NCBI GenBank assembly: GCA_937973935.1
Contig: CALJJF010000158.1
Location: forward strand, 1 to 5,807
Source of the DNA: MKRK01 sp001896915
GTDB lineage: Bacteria > Bacillota > Clostridia > Oscillospirales > Acutalibacteraceae
DNA length: 5,807 nucleotides
Direction: 5' to 3'
Positions 1-5,807 of the stretch are shown piece after piece. Under the pieces are notes generated by a model. The model did no database searches. It had not been told where the DNA came from and saw only the letters and a program-made list of their open reading frames with translations. A program made the translations under genes and the position numbers. The first letter of the stretch is position 1. Each line of letters opens with the position of its first letter.

Positions 1-1205
1 TGGGTGACGGGCTGGGAGAAATCCGAGCCCTGGGGCGAGACTGCACCGATGATGGTAACAGAGCCGCTTTGGTTGTTGAGGGTGGTAACGATACCGGCAC
101 GCTCATAGAATTCGGACAATCTGGAAGGAAGGTATGCAGGGAAGCCTTCTTCTGCCGGCATTTCCTCGAGACGACCGGAGATTTCACGGAGTGCTTCTGC
201 CCACCGGGAGGTGGAATCAGCCATAATAGCCACATCATAGCCCATATCGCGGTAATATTCCGCCAGAGTGATTCCGGTATAGATGGACGCCTCACGGGCA
301 GCAACAGGCATGTTTGAGGTGTTGGCAATCAATACGGTACGGTCTGTCAGCTTTCGGTTGGTTCGAGGATCGATGAGCTCACCGAACTCGTCGAGAACCT
401 GTGTCATTTCGTTGCCCCGTTCGCCGCAACCCACATAGATGATGATATCCGCATCGCACCATTTAGCAAGCTGGTGCTGGGTCATGGTTTTGCCGGTTCC
501 GAAGCCGCCGGGGATTGCCGCTGTGCCTCCCTTTGCAATGGGCACGATGGTGTCAATGATCCGCTGACCTGTGATCAGAGGAGTGTCGCATTCCAGCCGC
601 TGTGCGATGGGGCGGGCGTTTCGGATGGGCCATTTTTGGCAAAGGGTCAGGGTATGAACCTTGCCGTTTTTATCGGTCAGTTCAATGATTTTGTCATTTA
701 CTTTATGATTTCCGCTTTCGGCCACGAAGGTAACGGTGCCGGAAAGCAGGGGAGGAACCATGATTTTATGCATGACGGATGCGGTTTCGGGACACTGGGC
801 ATAGATCTGACCGCCGGTGAGCGTGTCACCCACCTTGGCGGTGACGGTAACATCCCAGTCTTTTTCAACACTCAATGCATCAATCATACTGCCCCGTTTG
901 ATGAAAGGGCCCGATGCCTCTTCAATATTACGTAAGGGACGCTCAATGCCGTCAAAAATATTGCTGATGATACCCGGCCCTAAGGTAAGCGACAAAGGTC
1001 CTCCTGTGCCGTATACCGGTTCGCCGGGACGAATGCCGGTTGTGATTTCATAAACCTGAATGATGGTATGATCCCTTGTGATACGGATGACCTCGCCCAC
1101 AAGGCGGTCATTTCCCACATAGACCATTTCCATCATTGAAAAATCCTTTGTGTCTTTTACCGTTACGACAGGTCCGTTGATACCATATATAATATTCTCT
1201 GCCAC
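1..1205 (-). CDS. ntpA: V/A-type ATPase catalytic subunit A (3' end cut by the window edge)
   Basis: Catalytic, nucleotide-binding subunit of the V1/A1 head. About 401 residues are visible, against roughly 590 for the family, so the C-terminal third lies outside. The translation reads without a break. It starts with a beta-barrel segment (IYGINGPVVTVKD), then the subunit A-specific insertion (around residues 115-190, including AQCPETASVMHKIMVPP). The P-loop GGFGTGKT is at residues 233-240, GERGNE at 262-267 carries the catalytic glutamate and neighbouring arginine, and IMADSTSRWAEALREISGRL with the Walker B aspartate near 330 follows. The visible end is GAVSPQGSDFSQPVT. The start chosen is GTG at 1205: it lies 21 bases after the subunit E stop, a GAAGGTGG sequence precedes it, and an in-frame stop closes the frame just upstream. 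The first in-frame ATG would remove conserved N-terminal residues. Family assignment is very secure; only the start is inferred. Confidence 0.97.
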   Translation of the reverse strand, partial: MAENIIYGINGPVVTVKDTKDFSMMEMVYVGNDRLVGEVIRITRDHTIIQVYEITTGIRPGEPVYGTGGPLSLTLGPGIISNIFDGIERPLRNIEEASGPFIKRGSMIDALSVEKDWDVTVTAKVGDTLTGGQIYAQCPETASVMHKIMVPPLLSGTVTFVAESGNHKVNDKIIELTDKNGKVHTLTLCQKWPIRNARPIAQRLECDTPLITGQRIIDTIVPIAKGGTAAIPGGFGTGKTMTQHQLAKWCDADIIIYVGCGERGNEMTQVLDEFGELIDPRTNRKLTDRTVLIANTSNMPVAAREASIYTGITLAEYYRDMGYDVAIMADSTSRWAEALREISGRLEEMPAEEGFPAYLPSRLSEFYERAGIVTTLNNQSGSVTIIGAVSPQGSDFSQPVT

Positions 1206-1215
1206 TCCGACAGCA

Positions 1216-1223
1216 CCACCTTC
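1216..1223 (-). promoter_or_regulatory. Ribosome binding site for the GTG start of subunit A
   Basis: On the minus strand GAAGGTGG stands 10 bases before the GTG codon at 1205. It begins right after the subunit E stop codon (1227-1229), so translation of A probably depends in part on ribosomes finishing E. The match to the consensus is imperfect and the spacing long. It is listed because it supports a GTG start. Confidence 0.5.
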
Positions 1224-1226
1224 ATT

Positions 1227-1817
1227 TTAATTGCCGCTGAATTTCATTCCGCAGTTTTCGCCGAACCATTCCTTCTGGTCTTTTAATTTGGAGTCCAGTG
1301 TGTTGTCTGCGGCGATTACTTCTGTTTTTGCCTTCACTCCGCCAAGCAGAATGTTCTGATCGGCTTGCACTGTACTGCCGGGGGCAAAAAGCTTGATGAT
1401 GTCGTCCTGATACAAAACATCATCTTGTTTTATGAGAACAGTAACTGCCTGACCGTCAAATTTCTGCGAAAGCTCTGTTGCGGAGCGCAGCAGATAATCC
1501 TTATATTCACCTGTCTTCGTAAAGGCAAGCACCTTTTCTTTTAATGTGAGAAAAACCTCGTCGGCGATTTCCTCACGGCGGTTGAAAAGGGTTTTGCGGC
1601 TTTCCAGCTCTTTGTGGGACAACTCACGTCCCACTTGGGCACGAATGGCTTCGGTTTTACGCAGGATCAGTAATTCGCTTTCGCTGCGTGCTGCTTCTTC
1701 CGCCTTTGCAAGCTCGGTTTTAATATGTTCTTCTGTTTCACGGGTGATTTGATCCCGCTTTTGATTCGCGTCTTCCGTAATGGCAGCAACAAATTTACTT
1801 ACTTTTTCATCTACCAT
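1227..1817 (-). CDS. ntpE: V/A-type ATPase subunit E (peripheral stalk)
   Basis: Stator subunit that, paired with a G/H coiled-coil subunit, ties the catalytic head to subunit I. The protein is 196 residues from the chosen start, normal for the family (about 190-210). Residues from about 5 to 100 form a long charged, heptad-like helix rich in Glu, Lys, Arg and Ala (for example ETEEHIKTELAKAEEAARSE). A globular C-terminal domain follows, ending with the family-like GGVKAKTEVIAADNTLDSKL and a short tail. An ATG at 1829 would add the residues MELC, but GGAG sits 6 bases before the ATG at 1817 and the homolog-like N-terminus is MVDEKVSKFV, so the inner start is preferred. It is preceded by an 85-base gap with a candidate RNA fold and followed 21 bases later by subunit A in the same reading frame. 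Confidence 0.93.
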   Translation of the reverse strand: MVDEKVSKFVAAITEDANQKRDQITRETEEHIKTELAKAEEAARSESELLILRKTEAIRAQVGRELSHKELESRKTLFNRREEIADEVFLTLKEKVLAFTKTGEYKDYLLRSATELSQKFDGQAVTVLIKQDDVLYQDDIIKLFAPGSTVQADQNILLGGVKAKTEVIAADNTLDSKLKDQKEWFGENCGMKFSGN

Positions 1818-1823
1818 ACAAAG

Positions 1824-1827
1824 CTCC
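1824..1827 (-). promoter_or_regulatory. Ribosome binding site deciding the subunit E start
   Basis: GGAG on the minus strand lies 6 bases before the ATG at 1817. The alternative ATG at 1829 overlaps this motif and has only a GGAGAA directly abutting it, too close for good initiation. This favours the 196-residue over the 200-residue protein. Confidence 0.6.
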
Positions 1828-1833
1828 ATTTCT

Positions 1834-1890
1834 CCGGCGTCAGGGATTCAAATATTGCATGAGCACCCCATTCGCCGGCTTACGTGCTCA
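1834..1890 (-). other. Candidate RNA stem-loop or H-type pseudoknot between subunits F and E
   Basis: In the transcript TGAGCAC (1890-1884) can pair with GTGCTCA (1866-1860), a perfect 7-bp stem around a 17-base loop. Within that loop CCGGCG (1878-1873) is complementary to CGCCGG (1839-1834), which lies just before the subunit E ribosome binding site. Both pairings can coexist as an H-type pseudoknot, or the second can compete with the first. No U-run follows, so it does not look like a factor-independent terminator. It may set E translation or protect or cut the mRNA; this is inferred from complementarity only. Confidence 0.4.
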
Positions 1891-1902
1891 ATGAAAATCA
1901 TG

Positions 1903-2211
1903 CTATAGTTTTATTCCGATTGCTTCACGGATGTATCGTGTGATAGAATCGGCCGTTCTGCCCTCGGCATGTCTGTCAGGGATTTCAACAAGCAGAGGTC
2001 TGCGTTTATTCAGTTTATAATCATAGATTAAGTCATGGCATTGGGGAACAAGCTTTTCGGTGATCAGAACAATCCCGATGGTTTCATCCTCGGATGCTTT
2101 GGTCAGTGCGGCATGGACACCGGCGACATCGTGGGTCAAAACACCGTCAATGCCGGCGAGGCGCATTCCTGTGATGGTATCATGATTGTCTGAAATTACC
2201 ATAAACTTCAT
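1903..2211 (-). CDS. ntpF: V/A-type ATPase subunit F (central stalk)
   Basis: Small Rossmann-like subunit of the rotor shaft that binds subunit D and helps connect the head to the C subunit and ring. In Enterococcus hirae the equivalent gene is called ntpG, so the letter depends on the naming scheme. The protein has 102 residues, the usual length. It begins MKFMVISDNHDTITGMRLAGIDG, matching the family pattern of a first strand, an acidic turn and an alpha helix ending in AGI/G. The middle has IGIVLITEKLV, the conserved second strand followed by a helix, then PLLVEIPD, and an amphipathic C-terminal helix (ITRYIREAIGIKL). AAGG 8 bases before the ATG at 2211 supports this start. It lies between K and E, not next to A as in many bacterial and archaeal operons. 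Confidence 0.95.
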   Translation of the reverse strand: MKFMVISDNHDTITGMRLAGIDGVLTHDVAGVHAALTKASEDETIGIVLITEKLVPQCHDLIYDYKLNKRRPLLVEIPDRHAEGRTADSITRYIREAIGIKL

Positions 2212-2287
2212 AATGATGACCTTATCCTTTCGGGAAGTCGATTACGACCGGTTTGTGCAAAATATGATTGGCGTAATGGGTCGATGA
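2212..2287 (-). other. Gap between proteolipid K and subunit F
   Basis: Seventy-six bases with no gene, one of the two larger spacers of the operon. The only internal structure seen is a short inverted repeat, GTCG and CGAC around four bases (about 2239-2250), too weak to call a terminator, with no T-run after it. The last part carries the ribosome binding sequence of subunit F. A longer spacer after the ring gene would fit mRNA processing or separate control, but nothing in the sequence proves it. Confidence 0.4.
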
Positions 2288-2719
2288 TCAGATTTTTGTG
2301 ATGATGATAACGGAAACAACGACGCCGTAGAGAGCCAGTGTTTCACCGAGACCAACGAAAACGATGGCTTTACCGAAGGCTTTGGGATCCTCAGAAATCG
2401 CACCGATAGCAGCTGGGATACCGTTGGAAAGAGCAATGCCCGATCCGACGCCGGCAAGACCGGTACATAAGCCGGCACCGATGAGTCCAAGACCTGTTGC
2501 GCTGGCTGCACCTGCTGTTGCTGTGGCAGCATCGGTTGTGGCAGCGGAAGCAGTGATGGTAAAAATTGCGAACAGTGCCATCATGAAGCCCAGAACCAGA
2601 AGGTTCTTATTGATCGCTTTTCTGGCGTTGCCGGTTCTTTGCATATTGCGGTGAGCGGAATATATTGCAGCACTGACAGCTACAAGGGGGAATGATAAAC
2701 AGACGATTGTGAATAACAT
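2288..2719 (-). CDS. ntpK: V/A-type ATPase proteolipid subunit K (membrane rotor ring)
   Basis: Ion-carrying ring subunit, 143 residues. Four membrane segments are predicted by eye: about 1-22, 38-58, 74-106 and 115-140. The first pair, with a basic loop (HRNMQRTGNARKAINKN), lacks the glycine-rich look of a c-type hairpin. An Ala/Thr-rich linker (about 57-74) follows. The second pair is a clear c-type hairpin: IGAGLCTGLAGVGSGIA, the turn AISEDPKAFGKA, and VFVGLGETLALYG, in which Glu126 is the expected ion-binding carboxylate. E. hirae NtpK is about 156 residues with two recognisable hairpins; clostridial homologs of about 140-145 residues with a divergent N-terminal pair are, from memory, more similar. 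GGAGG lies 7 bases before the ATG, the strongest such site here, as suits a subunit needed in about ten copies. Subunit I ends 19 bases upstream. Confidence 0.95.
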   Translation of the reverse strand: MLFTIVCLSFPLVAVSAAIYSAHRNMQRTGNARKAINKNLLVLGFMMALFAIFTITASAATTDAATATAGAASATGLGLIGAGLCTGLAGVGSGIALSNGIPAAIGAISEDPKAFGKAIVFVGLGETLALYGVVVSVIIITKI

Positions 2720-2726
2720 AGTTTTT

Positions 2727-2731
2727 CCTCC
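2727..2731 (-). promoter_or_regulatory. Strong ribosome binding site of proteolipid K
   Basis: A complete GGAGG on the minus strand is 7 bases from the ATG at 2719. It is the best consensus match in the window and serves the subunit that must be made in the greatest excess. Confidence 0.75.
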
Positions 2732-2738
2732 AACAAAA

Positions 2739-4676
2739 TCAATTTTCTTTTAATTTATCAACCGTGAATACCGCAGGAGTGAAAGGGGTTCCGTCTCCCG
2801 AGAAAAAACGGCTAAATACTTCATAAAACATAAGACGAAGGGTTTGGATGGCAACCAGAAGTCCTTCCAAGGCCAGGACAAAGATGTTGCCGAAGATAAT
2901 AATGAACATTCCGGCGGAACCGCCGCCTGCCAAATCAGACAATATGAAGAAAACAGACATCATGCTGATATGAATCAAGGCGAATGCGCCGATACGCAAG
3001 AATGAAAATGTGTTTGCCATATAGCTGACGAAAATCTCGAACACTTCGAAAAACGACTGCATGATGAATTCGCCCCAGCTTTCCGGCTGCCAGTCCTTTT
3101 TCCCTTCTATCAGCTTGCCCAAGGGCTCTTTCATAAAGATGAGCAGCAAGGGAAGCACAAGTCCCAGAAGGACGATGACCATCGTAAAGGGTTTCATTGC
3201 CGGAACCAAAAAGCACGCAACCAAAAGTATGACCGATACATATACAGCAAGTCCCGCAAGACCGTTTTCGCCGAAGATGGCGTGTTCATAATGCTTTTGC
3301 TTGAAGTTTGAGATGATGCTGAACAGTATGGCACAGATCAACATAAAGGTACCGATGAGGATCGCTGTAATTAGTGTTGGCATGATTTGGTTGGATATTT
3401 CAATGGGTTTTTCATGGAAGCCCATGGCACGGTATACAGGGTCTAAAACATGCTCATACCCAAATACGCTTCCAAACCAAAAACCGAAGAAGGCTCCGGA
3501 GATGCCGCAGGGGATAAGGATTTTTCCCACTTCCATCTTTTTGAATTTATACATCAGGAAACCGGCGATGGCAAGAACGATTCCTTGACCCAGGTCAGCA
3601 AACATAAGACCGTAGATGATGGTATACGTAATCGCAATGAAAAAGGTGGGATCTATCTCGTTATAAGACGGAGCGCCGAACATGTTGACGTAATATTCAA
3701 AGGGTTTGAACAGTTTAAAATTCTTCAGCACGGTAGGCGGCTTGAAGTTTACCTGGCCCGCATCCTCGACTTCATATTCGATGGCTGCGATTTTTTCAAG
3801 GCAGGGAATGAAATCGGAAAGCTTTTTTTCCGGGATCCAGCCCAGAAGAATGAAGGAGTCTCCGTATTTCGCACCGAATCTTCTGACCTCAAAGGTTTCA
3901 TAAGAACGTTTGAGTTGGGTATACAATGCCAAATATTCATCCTTTTGCAAGGAGATAAAGTCGTTGATGATATGATTGAGCTGCTTGTGTTTTAGCTTGG
4001 CCTCCAAAAGCTTGATTTCCAGTGTTTTCAAGGCTTGCTTCGGGATGCCGGAAACATCGGGGATATTTATTTTTTCAAAATACAAAGAGGAGAAGATTTC
4101 ATCAATTTCCTCTTCTTTTGCAATGGGATACGCATACATACCCCACACATGAGTTTTGTCTTTAGCACTTTCAAAGAACATTACAAAGGGATTATTCTTG
4201 TAATCCTTAAGTTTCTCATTGTATTCCAATGGTATTCTGCCGAATCGATATCCGACAAAGTCGGAATGCAATACATTTGCCAAATCAACGTCCAGCCCTA
4301 CAAAATGATTGAGTTGGGAGATGGAAAGCTCTGTTTTTGCAATATCATCTTCCAGCTTGTTTTGGTTTTGTTTCAGAGAGAAAAGACGTTCTTCCAATAT
4401 TCCCAGCTTAAAATCAATGTCGTCTTCGTCAAATATCTTTTCCGTTTCTATTGCATTCAGCTCAATCCCGGCAGAGGTAAAAATCTCTGTAATCCTTTGA
4501 AGATGTGTGGAGTAAGGGTTTTCGTCGCTGATGTGTGAAAAGCCCTTCACATTCGAGATTAATGATGCTGTTTGCTCGGGCTGGTAACAGCCTGTATTGA
4601 TATAAGTATCTATGGTTTCTTCCAGCTTGTTGTATTTGCCGATAATGCTAATGATTTTCATTTTTTCAACTGCCAA
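2739..4676 (-). CDS. ntpI: V/A-type ATPase membrane stator subunit I (a-subunit)
   Basis: Large stator subunit that holds the two ion half-channels against the K ring and anchors the peripheral stalks. Length 645, normal for the bacterial family. About residues 1-330 are cytoplasmic with two long charged helical stretches (around 90-130 and 215-270), forming the arm that meets subunit E/G. The rest has roughly eight membrane segments, beginning near PTFFIAITYTIIYGLMFADLGQG. Close to the end are the two motifs that carry the channel arginines: SFLRIGAFALIHISM (Arg near 561) and EGLLVAIQTLRLMFYEVFSRFF (Glu near 604, Arg near 614). The tail SGDGTPFTPAVF is family-typical. The start taken is TTG at 4676, giving MAVEKMKIISIIGKY, which matches family N-termini and has GGTGAG and GAGG upstream; an ATG at 4661 has no such site. 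It begins 33 bases after subunit C ends. Confidence 0.97.
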   Translation of the reverse strand: MAVEKMKIISIIGKYNKLEETIDTYINTGCYQPEQTASLISNVKGFSHISDENPYSTHLQRITEIFTSAGIELNAIETEKIFDEDDIDFKLGILEERLFSLKQNQNKLEDDIAKTELSISQLNHFVGLDVDLANVLHSDFVGYRFGRIPLEYNEKLKDYKNNPFVMFFESAKDKTHVWGMYAYPIAKEEEIDEIFSSLYFEKINIPDVSGIPKQALKTLEIKLLEAKLKHKQLNHIINDFISLQKDEYLALYTQLKRSYETFEVRRFGAKYGDSFILLGWIPEKKLSDFIPCLEKIAAIEYEVEDAGQVNFKPPTVLKNFKLFKPFEYYVNMFGAPSYNEIDPTFFIAITYTIIYGLMFADLGQGIVLAIAGFLMYKFKKMEVGKILIPCGISGAFFGFWFGSVFGYEHVLDPVYRAMGFHEKPIEISNQIMPTLITAILIGTFMLICAILFSIISNFKQKHYEHAIFGENGLAGLAVYVSVILLVACFLVPAMKPFTMVIVLLGLVLPLLLIFMKEPLGKLIEGKKDWQPESWGEFIMQSFFEVFEIFVSYMANTFSFLRIGAFALIHISMMSVFFILSDLAGGGSAGMFIIIFGNIFVLALEGLLVAIQTLRLMFYEVFSRFFSGDGTPFTPAVFTVDKLKEN

Positions 4677-4678
4677 AA

Positions 4679-4690
4679 TCTCACCGCCTC
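4679..4690 (-). promoter_or_regulatory. Ribosome binding region for the TTG start of subunit I
   Basis: The minus strand carries GAGGCGGTGAGA just before the TTG at 4676. GAGG is 10 bases and GGTGAG 3 bases from the start, so neither is ideally spaced. Together with the rare TTG codon this suggests weak initiation, reasonable for a subunit present once per complex. The ATG 15 bases further in has only A-rich sequence before it. Confidence 0.5.
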
Positions 4691-4709
4691 GGATTTAATA
4701 GGACACAGA

Positions 4710-5750
4710 CTAATAGGTAACAAGCAAAGATTTTATCTTTTCTGCAGGAAGCTTATAACGGATGCCTTCAATGATATTGATGATATCCTCCATTTCAAGC
4801 TCAAAGAGAAAAATAATAGCCGTCAAAATGACCGGCGGATTGCTGGAATACCGCATCATTTTTTGAAAATATCTGTACATAATCTTGAGAGAGGTTTTGT
4901 CGATGGAAATATCGATATTGTCTGATCTTCTTCCGTAGGATGAGGATTTGAAAATATTAATGACTTCATCCGGCGTTTTTGCCTGAATCATTGCATCAAG
5001 CTCTCTGTTTTTCAAAAAGTGCATTTCGTTGTTTAACAATCCGCTGATTACTTCATCATCAAGCTTGTAGTATTTTTTTGCCCGATAGATTTTTTTAACA
5101 TTGTCCAGCTCAGCCTTTATGGTAAAAAGGCTGATTAGCTCGGCTCTTGTTTTTCCTTTGTATTTGCTTTTGATGCCCCTCTTTGTCTCGTCATATAAAT
5201 ATCGGTCAAGAGTGGCTTCGATTTCTGTAAAATTAATATTCTTATCGTCTTTATCAAAAAATTCTTTTAAAATGCGAAAATAATCCGTATCCTTGATGAC
5301 CTTTAAAAAGTCCATATTGGTTTTGACCTGGGACAATGCAACCAAGTCGATATCCGTTCGTTTATTAAAGTAATCAGGCAAAACGTGATAGTATTCGGAG
5401 GGTTTGCCCGATATAAAAAAACGCAGAAAAGTAAGAAGCTCGTCGATTTCCCCCCGGGTCAGCATATAACCGCCTGATAGCTGCTCGCCCACAGAGATGT
5501 TGAATTTGCTCAAGGTGGCAATATCGTGAAAGGTTTGGGCTCTCAGAAATGACTCCAGACTTGCTCTGTGAATGTCGGTGTCTTTTAATGCGTCAAGGCC
5601 GTCACTGTAATGGGTTCTGGTTTTCAAATAGTTTGCAACATCAGGAACCGTTGACAATGATAAAAGTTCGTCAAAATTTCTGGAGGTAAGTCTTTTGCCA
5701 TATCTGGCACGTGCTTTTGTTGAAATTGCAGTGGAAACACTTGAAAACAT
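4710..5750 (-). CDS. ntpC: V/A-type ATPase subunit C (V0 d / AC39-like)
   Basis: Funnel-shaped all-helical subunit that sits on the K ring and receives the central stalk (D/F), passing torque between them. The protein has 346 residues, in the family range (about 330-350), with no membrane segment or signal peptide. Family features are the repeated helical modules: near the N-terminus KARARYGKRLTSRNFDELLSL and a VPDVANYLK segment, in the middle KIYRAKKYYKLDDEVISGLL with the LDAMIQAKTPDEV helix after it, and at the C-terminus PPVILTAIIFLFELEMEDI followed by IIEGIRYKLPAEKI, the characteristic last module. GAGG stands 7 bases before the ATG at 5750. The presumed upstream gene ends 20 bases before the start. 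In Enterococcus hirae this gene lies after K and E; here it comes before I. Confidence 0.95.
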   Translation of the reverse strand: MFSSVSTAISTKARARYGKRLTSRNFDELLSLSTVPDVANYLKTRTHYSDGLDALKDTDIHRASLESFLRAQTFHDIATLSKFNISVGEQLSGGYMLTRGEIDELLTFLRFFISGKPSEYYHVLPDYFNKRTDIDLVALSQVKTNMDFLKVIKDTDYFRILKEFFDKDDKNINFTEIEATLDRYLYDETKRGIKSKYKGKTRAELISLFTIKAELDNVKKIYRAKKYYKLDDEVISGLLNNEMHFLKNRELDAMIQAKTPDEVINIFKSSSYGRRSDNIDISIDKTSLKIMYRYFQKMMRYSSNPPVILTAIIFLFELEMEDIINIIEGIRYKLPAEKIKSLLVTY

Positions 5751-5770
5751 ACGCTCGCCTCACTCAAAAA

Positions 5771-5807
5771 TTATTGAATTACTCTTTGGTACAATTCGTC
5801 AATCCAT
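5771..5807 (-). CDS. C-terminal end of an upstream gene, possibly the G/H peripheral-stalk subunit (partial)
   Basis: One minus-strand frame is open from the window edge to a TAA at 5771-5773 and encodes WIDELYQRVIQ. The stop lies 20 bases before subunit C, the same spacing as other genes here. In many V/A-type operons a short coiled-coil G/H subunit is encoded first, and its end often carries a pattern like IVERIV, which this tail loosely resembles. With 11 residues the identity is a guess from position; that some gene ends here is likelier than which one. Confidence 0.4.
   Translation of the reverse strand, partial: WIDELYQRVIQ

Noticed and set aside
474..935. 153-codon plus-strand frame opposite subunit A
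   Set aside because: It lies wholly antisense to conserved catalytic sequence including the P-loop; its product has a shadow-like composition, and no ribosome site was noted.
1..1205. Reading the partial ATPase gene as F-type beta, flagellar FliI or V-type B
   Set aside because: It has the long insertion between barrel and P-loop and the GERGNE and SGRLEEMPAEEGFPAYLPSRL motifs of subunit A; V-type B lacks a proper P-loop.
1860..1890. The 7-bp stem after F as a factor-independent terminator
   Set aside because: No run of U follows the stem in the transcript, and subunits E and A continue directly downstream on the same strand.
2239..2250. Short inverted repeat GTCG-CGAC as a terminator after K
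   Set aside because: Only four base pairs, no T-run after it, and it lies in mid-operon.
2242..2532. 96-codon minus-strand frame overlapping the end of K and the following gap
   Set aside because: It is a shifted reading of the K hairpin with a Ser/Pro/Gln-rich product; no ribosome site, while the K frame has clear family motifs.
3450..3995. 181-codon plus-strand frame opposite subunit I
   Set aside because: It mirrors the I coding sequence on the other strand; its openness follows from the codons of I, and no independent gene signal was seen.
4035..4538. 167-codon plus-strand frame opposite the N-terminal domain of I
   Set aside because: Antisense shadow, rich in Phe, Ile and Cys as expected from the complement of Lys/Glu-rich helices.
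4572..4925. 117-codon plus-strand frame spanning the C-I junction
   Set aside because: It is antisense to the end of C and the start of I, both well supported, with no homolog-like motif.
1..5807. A wholly new system hidden in the window
   Set aside because: All main genes belong to one known rotary ATPase, the spacers total only a few hundred bases, and no repeats, transposon ends or unknown full genes were found.

Overview
The window is one minus-strand, operon-like run of genes encoding most of a bacterial V/A-type (Ntp-type) rotary ATPase. Read in the direction of transcription, from high to low coordinates, the order is: the last residues of an unidentified upstream gene (probably the G/H peripheral-stalk subunit), subunit C, subunit I, proteolipid K, subunit F, subunit E, and the first two thirds of catalytic subunit A, which is cut by the window edge. 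All six main genes are intact inside the window. They are separated by only 19 to 85 bases. No promoter, factor-independent terminator, tRNA, rRNA, mobile element or CRISPR array was seen.

The protein sequences look like those of anaerobic Firmicutes (Clostridia, perhaps an Oscillospiraceae/Ruminococcaceae relative). Indications are the Shine-Dalgarno sequences before the genes, use of GTG and TTG starts, the subunit A P-loop of the form GGFGTGKT, and a proteolipid K made of a poorly conserved N-terminal membrane pair followed by one c-type hairpin. The genus cannot be named from the sequence alone. By eye, the promoter-proximal genes (C, I) are more AT-rich than subunit A.

Region by region: 5771-5807 is the tail of the upstream gene. 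4710-5750 is subunit C, the funnel that couples the central stalk to the membrane ring. 2739-4676 is subunit I, the membrane stator with the two channel arginines. 2288-2719 is the ring proteolipid K. 2212-2287 is a 76-base gap with no gene. 1903-2211 is subunit F, part of the central stalk. 1818-1902 is a gap holding a candidate RNA pseudoknot and a 17-codon reading frame. 1227-1817 is subunit E, the peripheral stalk. 1-1205 is subunit A, with its P-loop, GERGNE motif and Walker B region. Subunits B and D are expected further downstream, outside the window.

Together the products would form a rotary machine: A (with B, not seen) handles ATP, F and C belong to the rotor and its link to the K ring, E (with G/H) is the stator stalk, and I with K forms the ion path. 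The machine could hydrolyse ATP to pump ions or make ATP; the sequence does not decide this. No wholly new system is present. The points most worth a second look are the candidate pseudoknot before subunit E, the leucine in K where the Enterococcus Na+ enzyme has a sodium-binding glutamine, the odd N-terminal half of K, and the graded start signals along the operon.
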